Assembly (NCBI GenBank): GCA_030444405.1
Contig: JARFPM010000013.1
Coordinates: forward strand, 1-46,257
DNA: 46,257 nt
Source of the DNA: Nitrospira sp.
Lineage (GTDB): Bacteria > Nitrospirota > Nitrospiria > Nitrospirales > Nitrospiraceae
Direction of reading: 5' to 3'
Numbering within the stretch: the stretch's first letter is position 1; every line of letters starts with the position of its first letter. Shown in pieces: positions 16,339 through 26,400 of the stretch. The translations under genes and the position numbers were made by a program. The notes below the pieces were generated by a model. The model did not search any database. It saw only the letters and a program-made list of their open reading frames with translations, and had not been told where the DNA came from.

Positions 16339-17435
16339 ACAAGCCCCAACTGCCTTCTCCAATCACATTGGCTCAAATCCACGAGGTTGTTGGAGGGACG
16401 ATTCACGGCGACAACCAGACGCCGATCTCCGGCTTAACGAGCCTCGGCGAAGCCAACCCAAACGCCTTGTCGTTCATAACCAACGACAAAATGTCGAAAG
16501 CGGCGGCCACCATCCGCGTCGCAGGGCTACTGGTCCATCGGCATCTGCCTGATCTCGCTGTACCGCAAATCGTCGTGGACAATCCGATGCTGGCCTTCGC
16601 CCGTGTCGCACAGAAATTTTTTGTTTGTAAACAGGCTCCTCGGGGCATTGCCGAACATGTGACACAGGGCGCCGATGTGCGCATCGGAAGCGATCCTTCT
16701 ATTTGGCCTTTTGTTACCTTGGGCGACCGTGTGACGATCGGCAACCGCGTCACGCTCTATCCAGGGGTCTTCGTAGGATCGGATTCAACGATTGGGGACG
16801 ATTCCGTTCTGTATCCCAATGTCGTCGTTCGCGAAGGTTGTTCACTTGGTGCGCGAGTGATCGTGCATAGTGGAACCGTGATCGGAGCCGACGGGTTCGG
16901 GTATGTGCAGCATGAAGGCCGCCATCATAAGATCCCGCAACTCGGCGGCGTTGTCATCGAAGACGACGTTGAACTGGGAGCCAATGTGACGGTCGACCGC
17001 GCGACATTCGGACGGACCCTGGTGAAGCAGGGCACCAAAGTCGACAATCTCGTCCAGATTGCCCACAATGTTACAGTGGGAGAGCACTGCATCCTTGTTG
17101 CGCAGGTTGGCATCGCCGGCAGCACAACCATCGGCCACCATGTGATGATCGGCGGCCAGGCTGGGCTTGCTGACCATCTCACCATCGGAGATCAAGTCAT
17201 GATCGCGGCCAAAGCCGGCGTTAATCGAAGCCTTGGATCTAACCAAGTGGTAGCCGGCATCCCAGCGATGCCTCAGGAAAAGGTAATGAGAATTCAGGGA
17301 AGTATTTTCCAACTTCCTGCTATAAAAGACCTCGTCCGCGATTTAGAACAGCGCGTTGTGGCCCTTGAAGTGCAGTTGAAAGGATCGTCGGGTCGGACTC
17401 CGCGATCAAAAGCAGCTCGTTCTAAGAAGAGCTAA
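16335..17435 (+). CDS. lpxD: UDP-3-O-acylglucosamine N-acyltransferase LpxD
   Basis: Third step of lipid A synthesis: transfer of a hydroxyacyl chain from ACP to the 2-amino group of UDP-3-O-acylglucosamine. 366 residues: the LpxD N-terminal uridine-binding domain (about 1-100), then hexapeptide repeats forming a left-handed beta-helix (about 105-320), with the catalytic His in QIAHNVTVG (H244) and the GADGFGY segment. The last residues (PRSKAARSKKS) form a short basic tail echoing that of the preceding ACP. Start ATG overlaps the ACP stop. lpxA, lpxB and fabZ are not in the window. Confidence 0.93.
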   Translation: MNKPQLPSPITLAQIHEVVGGTIHGDNQTPISGLTSLGEANPNALSFITNDKMSKAAATIRVAGLLVHRHLPDLAVPQIVVDNPMLAFARVAQKFFVCKQAPRGIAEHVTQGADVRIGSDPSIWPFVTLGDRVTIGNRVTLYPGVFVGSDSTIGDDSVLYPNVVVREGCSLGARVIVHSGTVIGADGFGYVQHEGRHHKIPQLGGVVIEDDVELGANVTVDRATFGRTLVKQGTKVDNLVQIAHNVTVGEHCILVAQVGIAGSTTIGHHVMIGGQAGLADHLTIGDQVMIAAKAGVNRSLGSNQVVAGIPAMPQEKVMRIQGSIFQLPAIKDLVRDLEQRVVALEVQLKGSSGRTPRSKAARSKKS

Positions 17436-17439
17436 GACT

Positions 17440-17979
17440 TCACCTCTCGGCTTTTTCTACTTTAATTACTCTCCGCCACAGGAACATCCTTGCCCAATAG
17501 AACCCTGCCCAAGGCATCAGGAGCGCCGGAACCATGCTCACAGGGCCATAGGCAGATGCTGCAATGGTGCCTCCGATCAAAATCATCGCGCCCAGCAGAT
17601 ACGCGAGCGGGACGAATTGACGTCCCGGATGCTCGATGGTTGTCGCGTCAGACCTCTTCTTAAGCTTTCCTCGCTGCCGATTCAGCCCTTCTTTCATGCG
17701 GGCCGCGAGAACTTCGGGGAACTCTCGCAAGAGATACCGTTGATAGAGCGTCTGCGCTGCTCCCAAGCCTATGCCCGACATGAACAATCCCGAGCTCTGA
17801 TAAAAGGTATCCCAGGTATAGCTGTCGGTTGCGAGCCATTGGTATGCCAGACCTCCAACCGCGCCGATCACACAGACGAGTCCGAGAAGGCCGGATGGCA
17901 TGAGGATGTACGTTTTAACGTACTCCTGGGCCAGCTGCATCGTGTGCTGTGGATGATGAACGTTGATGAGCTTCGGCAC
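17440..17979 (-). CDS. Hypothetical four-helix membrane protein
   Basis: Not recognised. From the GTG at 17979, which has AGGGA upstream, it has 179 residues. Two hydrophobic helices at about 26-48 and 62-82 are followed by a basic cytoplasmic-type loop (LNRQRGKLKKRSD) and two more helices at about 122-160 (LAYLLGAMILIGG and ALLMPWAGFYWARMFLW), ending with basic residues. The topology suggests a small inner-membrane protein. It converges on lpxD with a 4-bp gap, so the two genes share a terminator region. A longer frame to an ATG at 18021 exists but lacks a ribosome binding site. Confidence 0.6.
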   Translation of the reverse strand: MPKLINVHHPQHTMQLAQEYVKTYILMPSGLLGLVCVIGAVGGLAYQWLATDSYTWDTFYQSSGLFMSGIGLGAAQTLYQRYLLREFPEVLAARMKEGLNRQRGKLKKRSDATTIEHPGRQFVPLAYLLGAMILIGGTIAASAYGPVSMVPALLMPWAGFYWARMFLWRRVIKVEKAER

Positions 17980-18208
17980 GTGATTCCCTTTGCGATCGTC
18001 AGACACTCGGAGGCCAAGCACAACATTATACCCATCCGGATCTCTACAGCAAAGAGCTGAACGAGTGGGCTTTGACTCCTTGATTTTGATCTGCTAGGCG
18101 TCAAGTTGACCGCGCGCTCTCCACGAACACGGTATGGACCTTGTGAAGATCCCCTGTGGATCAACCACATCAGGTCGATCGTAAAGCCATCCAGAGCGGA
18201 GCCCAGCG

Positions 18209-19297
18209 TTATTGATCTGGCCTTTGCACGTGCGCGAAGCAGGTATCGGTACCAACATCTGGCGGTTTCAACGAGGTTCTCTTGGTGTCCACCACGCCTT
18301 GCAGCGTCAACGCAACCGCATCAAGACTTTCGAGCAATGAGGTGAAGGAATCAGAAACGGCAGTCGGCACAACAGACATTGCCGGTTTGGAGGGTGCTTC
18401 CGAAAATCTGATCCGCCCGACCACGGGCGGATTGAGAATCTCCGCGATCGATACTAACGGCATGCGGCTCAAATCAATTTCACAAGAACCAGTTCCCTCA
18501 TGTCCCTGCTGATCATCCATCCGTACAACTGGGCGAAGAGGATAGCTGCTATTCACTTTTGCCACCGTTCCTACTTCTCCGGCCGTCAATCGCACTGTCG
18601 TTCCAAGTGGGTAAACCGAAAATTGCTCAACGAGTGCCTTCAGAATCTCTCGAGGAAAAGTCCTTCGTTCAGCGACCAGAAGTTCCTTGACCGCTTCGTG
18701 CGGGAGCAGGCGACGGCGATAGGGGCGCTCGCTCACCAATGCATCGAATACATCGACCACTCCCAAGATCTGGGCCATTTCATTGATCTCTCTTCCCGCG
18801 AGTCGATTGGGGTACCCCTGCCCGTTGAAGCGTTCGTGAGCCTGACGCGTCAATTGCGCCAACCAGCGATACGCCGGTCCGCACTTCTCGACAACCTGAT
18901 ACCCCAGCTCAGGATGCCGTTCGATGAGTCCCCGCTCTTCCTGGGTCAAACGGCCGGCCTTGGTGATCAAAGATCTCGGCACGGCAAATAGTCCGATATC
19001 ATGGACAAATCCGGCCAGTGCCAACCGCTGTAGTTCTTCCCCATAGTACCCAAGACCGATCCCTACCTTCGTTCCGAGTATGGCCACATTGATCAGATTG
19101 GTGATGAGTGGTGACCCAGACGGTCCAGCCAGTGCTTGCACCACGAGCTCATCGTTGTGCTGCAGCGATGAAACGACATCCCCCGCCAGAGCCTCAAGTG
19201 GTTCTAGTGAGATGGAACGATGCCCCTGAACGGCGATCGCTATCTCGCCCAACGCGTGTTCTGCATTCTGATACCAGTTCGTCAAGACATCACCCAT
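18209..19297 (-). CDS. HD-GYP-like domain protein, probably degenerate
   Basis: Resembles HD-GYP cyclic-di-GMP phosphodiesterases. 362 residues: an N-terminal helical part, the HD-GYP domain at about 90-215 with HDIG (99-102), ERHPELG, NGQGYP (158-163) and DVFDALVSERPYRR, and a C-terminal region with no clear match. Key residues differ from the consensus: HDIGK is HDIGL, HHExxDGxGYP reads AHERFNGQGYP, and IADVFDAL is VVDVFDAL. Catalysis is therefore doubtful and it may bind rather than hydrolyse the nucleotide. The ATG overlaps the ExeA-like gene by 16 bp, making it the last gene of the chemosensory operon. Confidence 0.75.
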   Translation of the reverse strand: MGDVLTNWYQNAEHALGEIAIAVQGHRSISLEPLEALAGDVVSSLQHNDELVVQALAGPSGSPLITNLINVAILGTKVGIGLGYYGEELQRLALAGFVHDIGLFAVPRSLITKAGRLTQEERGLIERHPELGYQVVEKCGPAYRWLAQLTRQAHERFNGQGYPNRLAGREINEMAQILGVVDVFDALVSERPYRRRLLPHEAVKELLVAERRTFPREILKALVEQFSVYPLGTTVRLTAGEVGTVAKVNSSYPLRPVVRMDDQQGHEGTGSCEIDLSRMPLVSIAEILNPPVVGRIRFSEAPSKPAMSVVPTAVSDSFTSLLESLDAVALTLQGVVDTKRTSLKPPDVGTDTCFAHVQRPDQ

Positions 19298-20160
19298 GTG
19301 CCGCTATTGTCTCGTCGATGCAGCATTTCAGTCGCAACTTTTTCCACCAATGAGCGTCTGATCCGACGCACTCCCAGAACGCGCCCGAAGTATAGGCACA
19401 AGTCGCAAAGCGAGTTGATTAATCGGCATACGCCGCCAGTGCGATGATAAATGGAGGAAAGCGCACTCGGCGAGAATATGGACAACTCACCTCCGGCAGC
19501 AGCGAGACGAGCGAGGATGTAGGCTTTCGTCTCGGCACGATCCAAATATTCGATGTGATGTTGAATGGCCACTCGCTGAGCGAGCTGAGGAATGTGCGCG
19601 ATACGCTCCCGTAGTTCCGGCTGTCCTAAGAGCACGAGCGTGATGAGAAACCGGTCATTTAACTGGAAATTGCTGAGGAGGCGCAGTTCTTCAAAAAGGC
19701 GGTCGTGTTCGATGGCCTGGGCTTCATCCACTACCACAACCGTGTCGACTTCTCGGTGGTAGTTGGCCAGCAGTTGATCGTTCAGGCGACGCAACTGCTC
19801 CACTCGTGTCCCCTGGGGATCCAATCCAAGTTGGAACAAGATCTCGCCGAGAAATTCATTCCCTGGGATGGTCGGATTCGATATGAGTCCGATCTCATAC
19901 CGAGATCGAGGAAGCTTGAGAATCACAGCACGACTAAGGAGCGTCTTCCCACTTCCGATCTCGCCGGTCAGCATCACGATTCCTTTACGTGCATGAATCC
20001 CGTACAGGATTCGTTCTATTGCCGCTTCATGTTTGGCCGATGGGACATAAAACTTCGGATCCGGCACATTTTCAAATGGGCGAAGACGCAGCCCCCAATG
20101 AGGTTCATAGGCCGAGTCCTGAGTCAAATTATGACCTTGTACCGCATCAACAAGTGGCAC
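19282..20160 (-). CDS. ExeA/GspA-type AAA+ ATPase
   Basis: AAA+ ATPase of the ExeA family, used elsewhere to assemble type II secretion or type IV pilus secretins. 292 residues, with YEPHWGLRLRPFENVPDPKF (the family start), Walker A GEIGSGKT (66-73), Walker B VVVVDEAQ (141-148) and a C-terminal winged-helix-like end. It lacks the C-terminal peptidoglycan-binding domain of full ExeA, so it should be cytoplasmic. The start is GTG at 20160, chosen for AAAGGAC upstream. Its position between the HPt-like and HD-GYP-like genes suggests it is an effector or assembly factor of the chemosensory system. Confidence 0.82.
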   Translation of the reverse strand: MPLVDAVQGHNLTQDSAYEPHWGLRLRPFENVPDPKFYVPSAKHEAAIERILYGIHARKGIVMLTGEIGSGKTLLSRAVILKLPRSRYEIGLISNPTIPGNEFLGEILFQLGLDPQGTRVEQLRRLNDQLLANYHREVDTVVVVDEAQAIEHDRLFEELRLLSNFQLNDRFLITLVLLGQPELRERIAHIPQLAQRVAIQHHIEYLDRAETKAYILARLAAAGGELSIFSPSALSSIYHRTGGVCRLINSLCDLCLYFGRVLGVRRIRRSLVEKVATEMLHRRDNSGTWVMS

Positions 20161-20220
20161 GAGTACGTCCTTTTTGTTTCAACATGCCGGCAAGAGTGCA
20201 GCATCGGGGATGGAGCTCAT

Positions 20221-21159
20221 TCAATGAAACAATACACCTTGTATGGCCATGCGCTCCGTCCGTCCGCTTTCCGCCCATTCCTCAATCCCCTTCACATTCT
20301 GGCCCAGCCGTGATTGGATCGCGTCATAGTTCTTGGCATCCACCACCACACGGCGTTGCATCACGATCGTGAGGAAGCTATGCAACCCCATAAAAAACAC
20401 CATCGCATGGGAGGCATTGACCTGCTGAGCGGCGGACCACAGCTGCGCGACACGTTCAACAGCATTCTGCAAGTCGGAGGACGGTGGGTTGGGGACGACA
20501 CGACCATTCTTGAGGATCTGAAGGATAGCTGTCAGATTTGGAAGTTCTTGTCGAACGACTTGGAGAAAGCCTTGATCTCCTTCGGCTGACCGGTCGAGAA
20601 ACTCCTGGATGGAAGCTACGTTGTATTGTTCCACCCCGCGATCGATCAATCCCTCCGTCTGGGCTATCATTGTCTGAACCAAATTTCGATGGAATGCGTT
20701 GGAGGCCGTGCGGTGATCGTGGAGTCCACGGAGTAACACCAAAAACTCTTTCGTCGCGATCATCGTCGGAGGATCTTCGGCGGAAGCTGGGACATGTTCC
20801 GCATCAAAGGTCACACCCGTCGCTCTGGTCAGAGCTCCATGGACATGCCCCAGTTGCTTGCAGAGTGCGATGAAGTCATCGGCGGAGATTCGCGCGGAAG
20901 GGTCTTGAACGGCTTCAACAAATGGAAGAGCTGAGAAACTAGCCCGCTCGACATCACTCAAGTTAAGCGTAGCCGCAGACCCACCAAGGTTCGCAATCCC
21001 AACCTTGATTGTCTGAGCCAAGGCACGATGGCGGTCGAAAGGGGGAGATTGCTGTAGCTCATCGAGTGCGACGTGAATTTGCTGAAGCCATTCCTGTGCC
21101 TCTTGAACGAAAAGTTCAACTAGATCTTTCTGGAACGCATCTTCAGTTTCAACGGACAT
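20221..21159 (-). CDS. HPt-like protein lacking the phosphoacceptor histidine
   Basis: 312 residues. The N-terminus (VELFVQEAQEWLQQIHVALD) matches the start of CheA-type HPt domains, and the segment IANLGGSAATLNL aligns with the HPt signature AHTLKGSAxTLG; the phospho-histidine position is Ala56 and the following Lys is Gly59. Residues about 130-300 are a helical region without a recognised family. Phosphotransfer through this domain is not expected, so an adaptor role is more likely. It is cotranscribed between a receiver/coiled-coil protein and the ExeA-like ATPase, with gaps of 54 and 60 bp. Overall function is unknown. Confidence 0.65.
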   Translation of the reverse strand: MSVETEDAFQKDLVELFVQEAQEWLQQIHVALDELQQSPPFDRHRALAQTIKVGIANLGGSAATLNLSDVERASFSALPFVEAVQDPSARISADDFIALCKQLGHVHGALTRATGVTFDAEHVPASAEDPPTMIATKEFLVLLRGLHDHRTASNAFHRNLVQTMIAQTEGLIDRGVEQYNVASIQEFLDRSAEGDQGFLQVVRQELPNLTAILQILKNGRVVPNPPSSDLQNAVERVAQLWSAAQQVNASHAMVFFMGLHSFLTIVMQRRVVVDAKNYDAIQSRLGQNVKGIEEWAESGRTERMAIQGVLFH

Positions 21160-21213
21160 CGGCTTCGGCCCTTCAACAAGAACACAACCATCTAGGCGCT
21201 CCGGCTGGCTGGC

Positions 21214-22410
21214 TCAGGATTGCCCCCTCCCATTTCCAAGTTGGGAGGCCAACCCGGCAATCTCACCTAACTTGCGTGCCATTTCCTCAAGCCGTTTTGT
21301 GGCGTTCTCCGCGGCTTCTTCGGCTTCCACCACTCGTCGAGCGAGCATTCCGTTGCGGTCTCGTTCTGCGGTCAGGAGCCCTTCCATTTCCTGAACTCTC
21401 GTCGCCACTCTCTCCAATTCTTGAAGTTGTCCCATTGTCTCTGCCCCCTTCCGTCGTTCCGTCAAAAGTTCGACTTCGAGGTCCTGGATTTTCTGGTAAA
21501 GCTCGGCTCCCTGCTGTTCCGCACTCGCGAGTCTTGCTTCCACGTCTCTTGCCCTGATCGACACCTGCTCCAAATCCGACAGTTGCTCCACGAGTTCCTC
21601 TGCCGCCGCCCGTTCGGCAGTAAGAGCGGACTCGAGCTCCACAACCCGACCGGAGATCTTCTGCGAGTGCTCGACTTCTTGCTTGAGTGCATCGACCGCG
21701 CTCTGTTCGGCCTTGAGTGCAGTTTCAAGCTCCGAGATTCTCACTGCTTGATGCTCGGAGTGGGTGAGCTTCGCTTCAAGATCGCTAATCCGCTGCCGCT
21801 CGGCCACCAACTGCGTCTCGGCACCCTTCGCATGTGTGAGCTGTTCAGCCGCTTCTGCCAAGCGTTTGCCCAAGTCTTCTGATCGAGCGCGTTCTGCCCG
21901 TAATTGATCTTCAACTTCTTTGAGCTTCACTGAATCCTGCCCTGCGCGCGCCTGTTGTTGGTCCGCCATCGGAGAAGCCTTCTCGACAGTTGCGGGCGTT
22001 GGGCTGGTGGCGGGTCTGGGGGCAGCTGCCGGCGACGGTTCCTGCCGTTTTGCTATCAGCTCGAGGACTCGATCCTTGAGGGACGTTCCTTGAAAAGGCT
22101 TCTTCAATACCCCATTCGCGCGGCAGGACTCGGCTTGTTTAGTCACTTCATCGTTCACGATTCCGGAGATGAGCAGGACGGGCGTCGCTGCGAGTGTGGG
22201 GTTTCCACGCACAAATGCACACACTTCGTACCCGCTCTTATCCGGCATGATGACGTCGGACACAACAACATCGGGCCGTTCCTTTGCTAGATAAGCCAAT
22301 GCTTCTTCTCCGTTTGCCGCGAGAGTGACGCCGAGGCCTGCCTCGGTCAACAGTCGCTCAGCCACCTTGCGAACTGCGATGCTGTCGTCGGCTAGTAAGA
22401 TCTTCGGCAT
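21214..22410 (-). CDS. Receiver-domain protein with a long coiled-coil tail
   Basis: 398 residues from the ATG at 22410 (AAAGGTG upstream). Residues 1-125 are a CheY-like receiver with the acidic pair D8/D9, phosphoacceptor D52 (VVVSDVIMPDKSG), S82 and K104 (VLKKPF). A proline/alanine linker (about 126-160) leads to a continuous coiled coil to about residue 385, with heptad-like repeats of QLRAERARSEDL and ELETALKAEQS type. There is no DNA-binding or enzymatic output domain. Phosphorylation by the hybrid CheA upstream could control a rod-like scaffold, for example for polar or pilus localisation; that is inference. Confidence 0.85.
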   Translation of the reverse strand: MPKILLADDSIAVRKVAERLLTEAGLGVTLAANGEEALAYLAKERPDVVVSDVIMPDKSGYEVCAFVRGNPTLAATPVLLISGIVNDEVTKQAESCRANGVLKKPFQGTSLKDRVLELIAKRQEPSPAAAPRPATSPTPATVEKASPMADQQQARAGQDSVKLKEVEDQLRAERARSEDLGKRLAEAAEQLTHAKGAETQLVAERQRISDLEAKLTHSEHQAVRISELETALKAEQSAVDALKQEVEHSQKISGRVVELESALTAERAAAEELVEQLSDLEQVSIRARDVEARLASAEQQGAELYQKIQDLEVELLTERRKGAETMGQLQELERVATRVQEMEGLLTAERDRNGMLARRVVEAEEAAENATKRLEEMARKLGEIAGLASQLGNGRGQS

Positions 22411-22445
22411 GCCTACACCTTTCGTCCATCCAGGCACAGGGGGAA

Positions 22446-22892
22446 TCACACAGTCGATCCAAGTCGTGATACCGAGAGAATCGGGACTTCATCGAGGCCG
22501 TTGGTATAACTGCCTTCGGCCGGCAAATCCTTGCCTTGGTATGCCTGAAGCGCGGCAGGATCAAAGGTATGAAGAACCGGGATCTCCTCATCAATGCACA
22601 TCGCCATCTCTCCGAGGGGATGCTTCACCTTCAGACATAGAGGACTGCTCCCTTGCACAGTAAGATGAAGGGATGCGGCCAGATCGAATACCGGTAGCAC
22701 GGTCTGCCCCTGACGAACGACCGCCGTGACAAAAGGGGTTCGACCAGCGACCGGGATAGATTGGTGCCACTGAGAAATACCCGACACATCCAATGCTTTT
22801 ACTGCCAATCGTCTCCCCCCCACTGAAAACACCAACAGCTGCCATGATTGACGTGCCGTTTCCCGCTGATGCCTATGACCAGCCCTCAGCAT
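22446..22892 (-). CDS. CheW-like coupling protein
   Basis: Single CheW domain (148 residues): QLLVFSVGGRRLAVKALDVS at the start and RTPFVTAVVRQGQTVLPVFDLA in the middle match the two-lobed CheW fold. CheW proteins join MCP receptors to CheA. It overlaps the upstream CheW-like gene by 7 bp. It is one of three CheW proteins in the operon and is the most divergent, possibly serving a different receptor or a structural array position. Confidence 0.75.
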   Translation of the reverse strand: MLRAGHRHQRETARQSWQLLVFSVGGRRLAVKALDVSGISQWHQSIPVAGRTPFVTAVVRQGQTVLPVFDLAASLHLTVQGSSPLCLKVKHPLGEMAMCIDEEIPVLHTFDPAALQAYQGKDLPAEGSYTNGLDEVPILSVSRLGSTV

Positions 22893-23455
22893 ACCCGGCT
22901 ATCGTTCACTGAAATCTTCGGGGCTGCCACCAGTCGAGGAGTGTTTTCTTGCCCCCCACTGCCGTCTAAGCCCGATACCTGCTCATCAAGCACCCAGTTT
23001 GTATTGAGCACCAACGCAATGCTGTTTCCGAATAGGATCATGCCTCGGTACCAGTGTCGTTCCAGTCCACGGAACTGCATAGGAAGCGGCAGAACTTGAG
23101 ACTGTTGGAGTTCCAGGAGTCCGTGCACCGTGGTGACTCGAACGTTTCCGCGCGCTTCTCGTTCAGAAAGCAGCACGACACGTGTGTCCGTCCCGCCCCG
23201 ATCGTTGGATACACTCAATCGATTGGCCAGATCGATGGCCCTATACACCATGCCGTGAATCGTCGGGTTTTCAACGTATCCAGCCTCTTTGAGAGTCAAC
23301 ACTCCCTGTATAGACTCGGCATCTAACGCCAGGTACCGTCCGCCTAATGTCACGATGAGAAATCGTGATGGAGCAGCTGGCGACGAAGTTACCGTCATCG
23401 CTTCCCGGACGCCCAAGCCAAGACCTTCTTGCCCATTCTCTGTAACAAGTCGCAT
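22886..23455 (-). CDS. CheW-like coupling protein
   Basis: CheW-domain protein of about 189 residues. The domain begins at RFLIVTLGGRYLALDAESIQ and continues through IHGMVYRAIDLANRLSV and RVVLLSEREARG. An ATG at 23398 would also give a complete domain, so the start is uncertain. It follows the hybrid CheA with a gap of about 31 bp and is translationally coupled to the next CheW. Its role is to link receptors and kinase or to tune the array. Confidence 0.75.
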   Translation of the reverse strand: MRLVTENGQEGLGLGVREAMTVTSSPAAPSRFLIVTLGGRYLALDAESIQGVLTLKEAGYVENPTIHGMVYRAIDLANRLSVSNDRGGTDTRVVLLSEREARGNVRVTTVHGLLELQQSQVLPLPMQFRGLERHWYRGMILFGNSIALVLNTNWVLDEQVSGLDGSGGQENTPRLVAAPKISVNDSRVC

Positions 23456-23486
23456 TTCGTCAACCAATACGAATATTTCCGCAAGG

Positions 23487-26400
23487 TTACATGCGGAGCG
23501 CTGGGGCGCGCCCAATCCACCGCTCGATCTCCTGTAGTAACGTTCGTTCTTCCACTGGCTTAGCTATATAGGAATTGGCACCGATGTTGAGTGCTATCTG
23601 CCGGTGTTTATCCCCTGCCCTCGTCGTCATGACAACGACAGGCGTCTGTTTCGTTTCGGGTCGGCTTCGGAGCGCCTGAATGACTTCAAATCCATTCAGC
23701 TTCGGCATCTCGAGATCAGTGAGGATCATCCGATAACTGTTGGCTGATGCTTTTCGGAGTCCATCTTCCCCGTCAACCGCTGTATCAACCTGGTATCCAG
23801 CCGACTCCAGCATCCGTCCGACAAACTTGCGAATACTTAACGAATCGTCCACCAGCAGTAAGCGTGACCCCATCAGCTCATTCGCCACTGCCTCCTTTGG
23901 CACCGATTCCTCCGGCAAGAGCACGGCCTTAGAGAAAACAACACGTGCAGCTGCTTCTTTTGCCTCTCGTGAGATTAAGCGGCCTGGGTCAATAACAAGA
24001 ATGACCCGTCCTTCTGGGTCGATCGTTGCGCCTCCGAAAAACGAATGTTCTAATGGCTTTAACGGTCCGAGGGACTTGATCACGATTTCCTGCCGCCCCA
24101 ACAACTCATCGACCGCCAATCCCATTGGACCTCCAGCGGCCCGAACGATCACAACCGGCATCGTCCAGTCAATGCTGCCTGATTCGCGACGGAGCATGTG
24201 ATACAACGATTGAACTTCGATGTTTTGCTCACCGACCTGTAAGAACGTACGACGATCTTCTTCTCGCAAAGAGGAAGCTGTCGGTATCGTCACTTCCTGA
24301 ATATTCGGCAAAGGAATCGCATAGCGTTCGGTACCAGAACGCACCAATAACGCAGTCGCGATGAGCAGCGTGAGCGGAAGGTTTAAGGTAAACTTGGTAC
24401 CAACACCCTGTTCTGACTCCACGTCGATATGCCCATTCATGCCCTCGATGACTCGTTTGACAACGTCAAGCCCCACACCTCGGCCTGCCTGGTCCCCTAC
24501 CTTGTCGGCGGTTGAAAAACCGGGTAGGAAAATCAGCTGAAGGAGGTCCGCATCAGACATCGTTTGTAGTTGCTGTGATTGTGCTAGTCCGATCTTGCTG
24601 GCTTTTGTCCGTATTTTATCCAAATCCAACCCTGCCCCATCGTCTTCCACCTCGATGATGACCGAGTTTCCACGATGCGCTGCGTGCAGATAAACAGTCC
24701 CAATGGCTGGCTTGCCCTTCGCGACTCGGTGGGCTGCCGGCTCAATACCGTGGTAGACGGCATTCCGGACCAAATGGACCAATGGATCCACCAATCGTTC
24801 CACCACTCCTGTATCGACCTCCGTACGCTCACCTGATGTGACCAAGGACACTTCTTTATTTGAGGCTCGGGCCATTTCTCTGACCGCTCGATGAAACCTC
24901 GTGAATGGTGTCCCGATCGGGACCATACGAGCCCTTGCGATTTCGTCTCTCATGAATAACGTCAATTGTTGCAGCTGGCTCATATCGTCATGAGCTCTAC
25001 GGATCGACCCATCTAGTTGGGACATGGATTCACTAATATCAGCCGTGACTTCACCAAGGCGGCGAGCCAAGACATTGAAATCGTCGTACTTATCCAGCTC
25101 GAGGCTACCAAAATCGCCGAATATCGGAAGTCCTTGCGGAGCAGGTACAGTTGCATTGCTCGGTGCTTCCTGATGCGTAAAGGTGTGCTTATCGGCGAAC
25201 GATTGAACGGAATCGACCAAACGACTCTTGAATGCCAAGACCTGCTGCGACAATTGTTCCAATACTCGCAGTCGTTGTTCCAATCGGCCACGTCCAATGA
25301 CTAACTCTCCGACCAGATTCATCAATCGTTCTAACCGAGCATAGCTGACTCGAATAGCCTCACGTTCCTCGGCCGATCTCCCCTCGGAGGACTTCTCTTG
25401 CCCTTGGGACTCCTCCCTTTCACCCTGTGGTTTTGGCAGAGACCTGGAGACATGATCCGGTTGATGCGCCGCGGTGGTTTCAACGGCGCCACCCTGTTCT
25501 AGTCGTTTCAGCTCTGACCGCGCCGCATTGTAGCGCTGTCTCGTTGCCTCCACCTTGCTCAGATCTCTTCGTATCAGCACTCGAACAACATCGATTGATC
25601 GCAGTATCCAATCGGTGTGTCCGGGCAACACCTGAAGGCGACCGTCCCGTACCGCCCCCATAAAGTCTTCGACGTGATGAACAAGATCTCCGATAGACTG
25701 AAAACCGATGGTATAGGCAGAACCTTTCAAGGTGTGCGCAGTTCGAAAGAGCTGGTTGATCAGTTCCTTGTTTTGAGGGTCCTTATCCAGCCGGAGAAGA
25801 TTGGCCTCCAACGATTCCAGATACTCTTCCGCTTCAGGGACAAAGTACGACATGTCCTCCGGGTCTAACTCAGGGACCAAGTATTCATCGGACAAGCCTT
25901 CTGGGGGAATCTGGATCTCAACAAGCGTCTCCTTCTGAACAGCGATTGAGGTACCGACATCTACGCTGGGCGTAGCTGCCTGCGATGGATCCGGTGCTTC
26001 TTCGCACATCCGAGTAAATTGATGAACAAGAAGCGGCACATCACGTTGAAGTTCCTCTACGCTGGCCGGATCATGTTGGAGAATAAGGCGGATCATTGCA
26101 GCAGCTTTCGCTTGCATCTCAAGAAAAGCATGGTTCAGCTGAAGGCGCTTTTCCCGAACCGCAATCATGGAATCTTCCATAGGCCGGGCAATATCCCCAA
26201 TGACTTGGAAGCCTACGGTGTAAGCTGAGCCCTTCAGAGTATGCGTCGCGCGAAAGAGCCGATAGGTCGCGTCTTCATTGTCTTGCTTCTCTCTCAGACT
26301 GCGAATTAACTCATCGATGGTACAGAGATACTCCTCGGCTTCAGGAATAAAATAGGACAAGATTTCTGGATCGAGTACGGGACGGACATACGCCTCGCTG

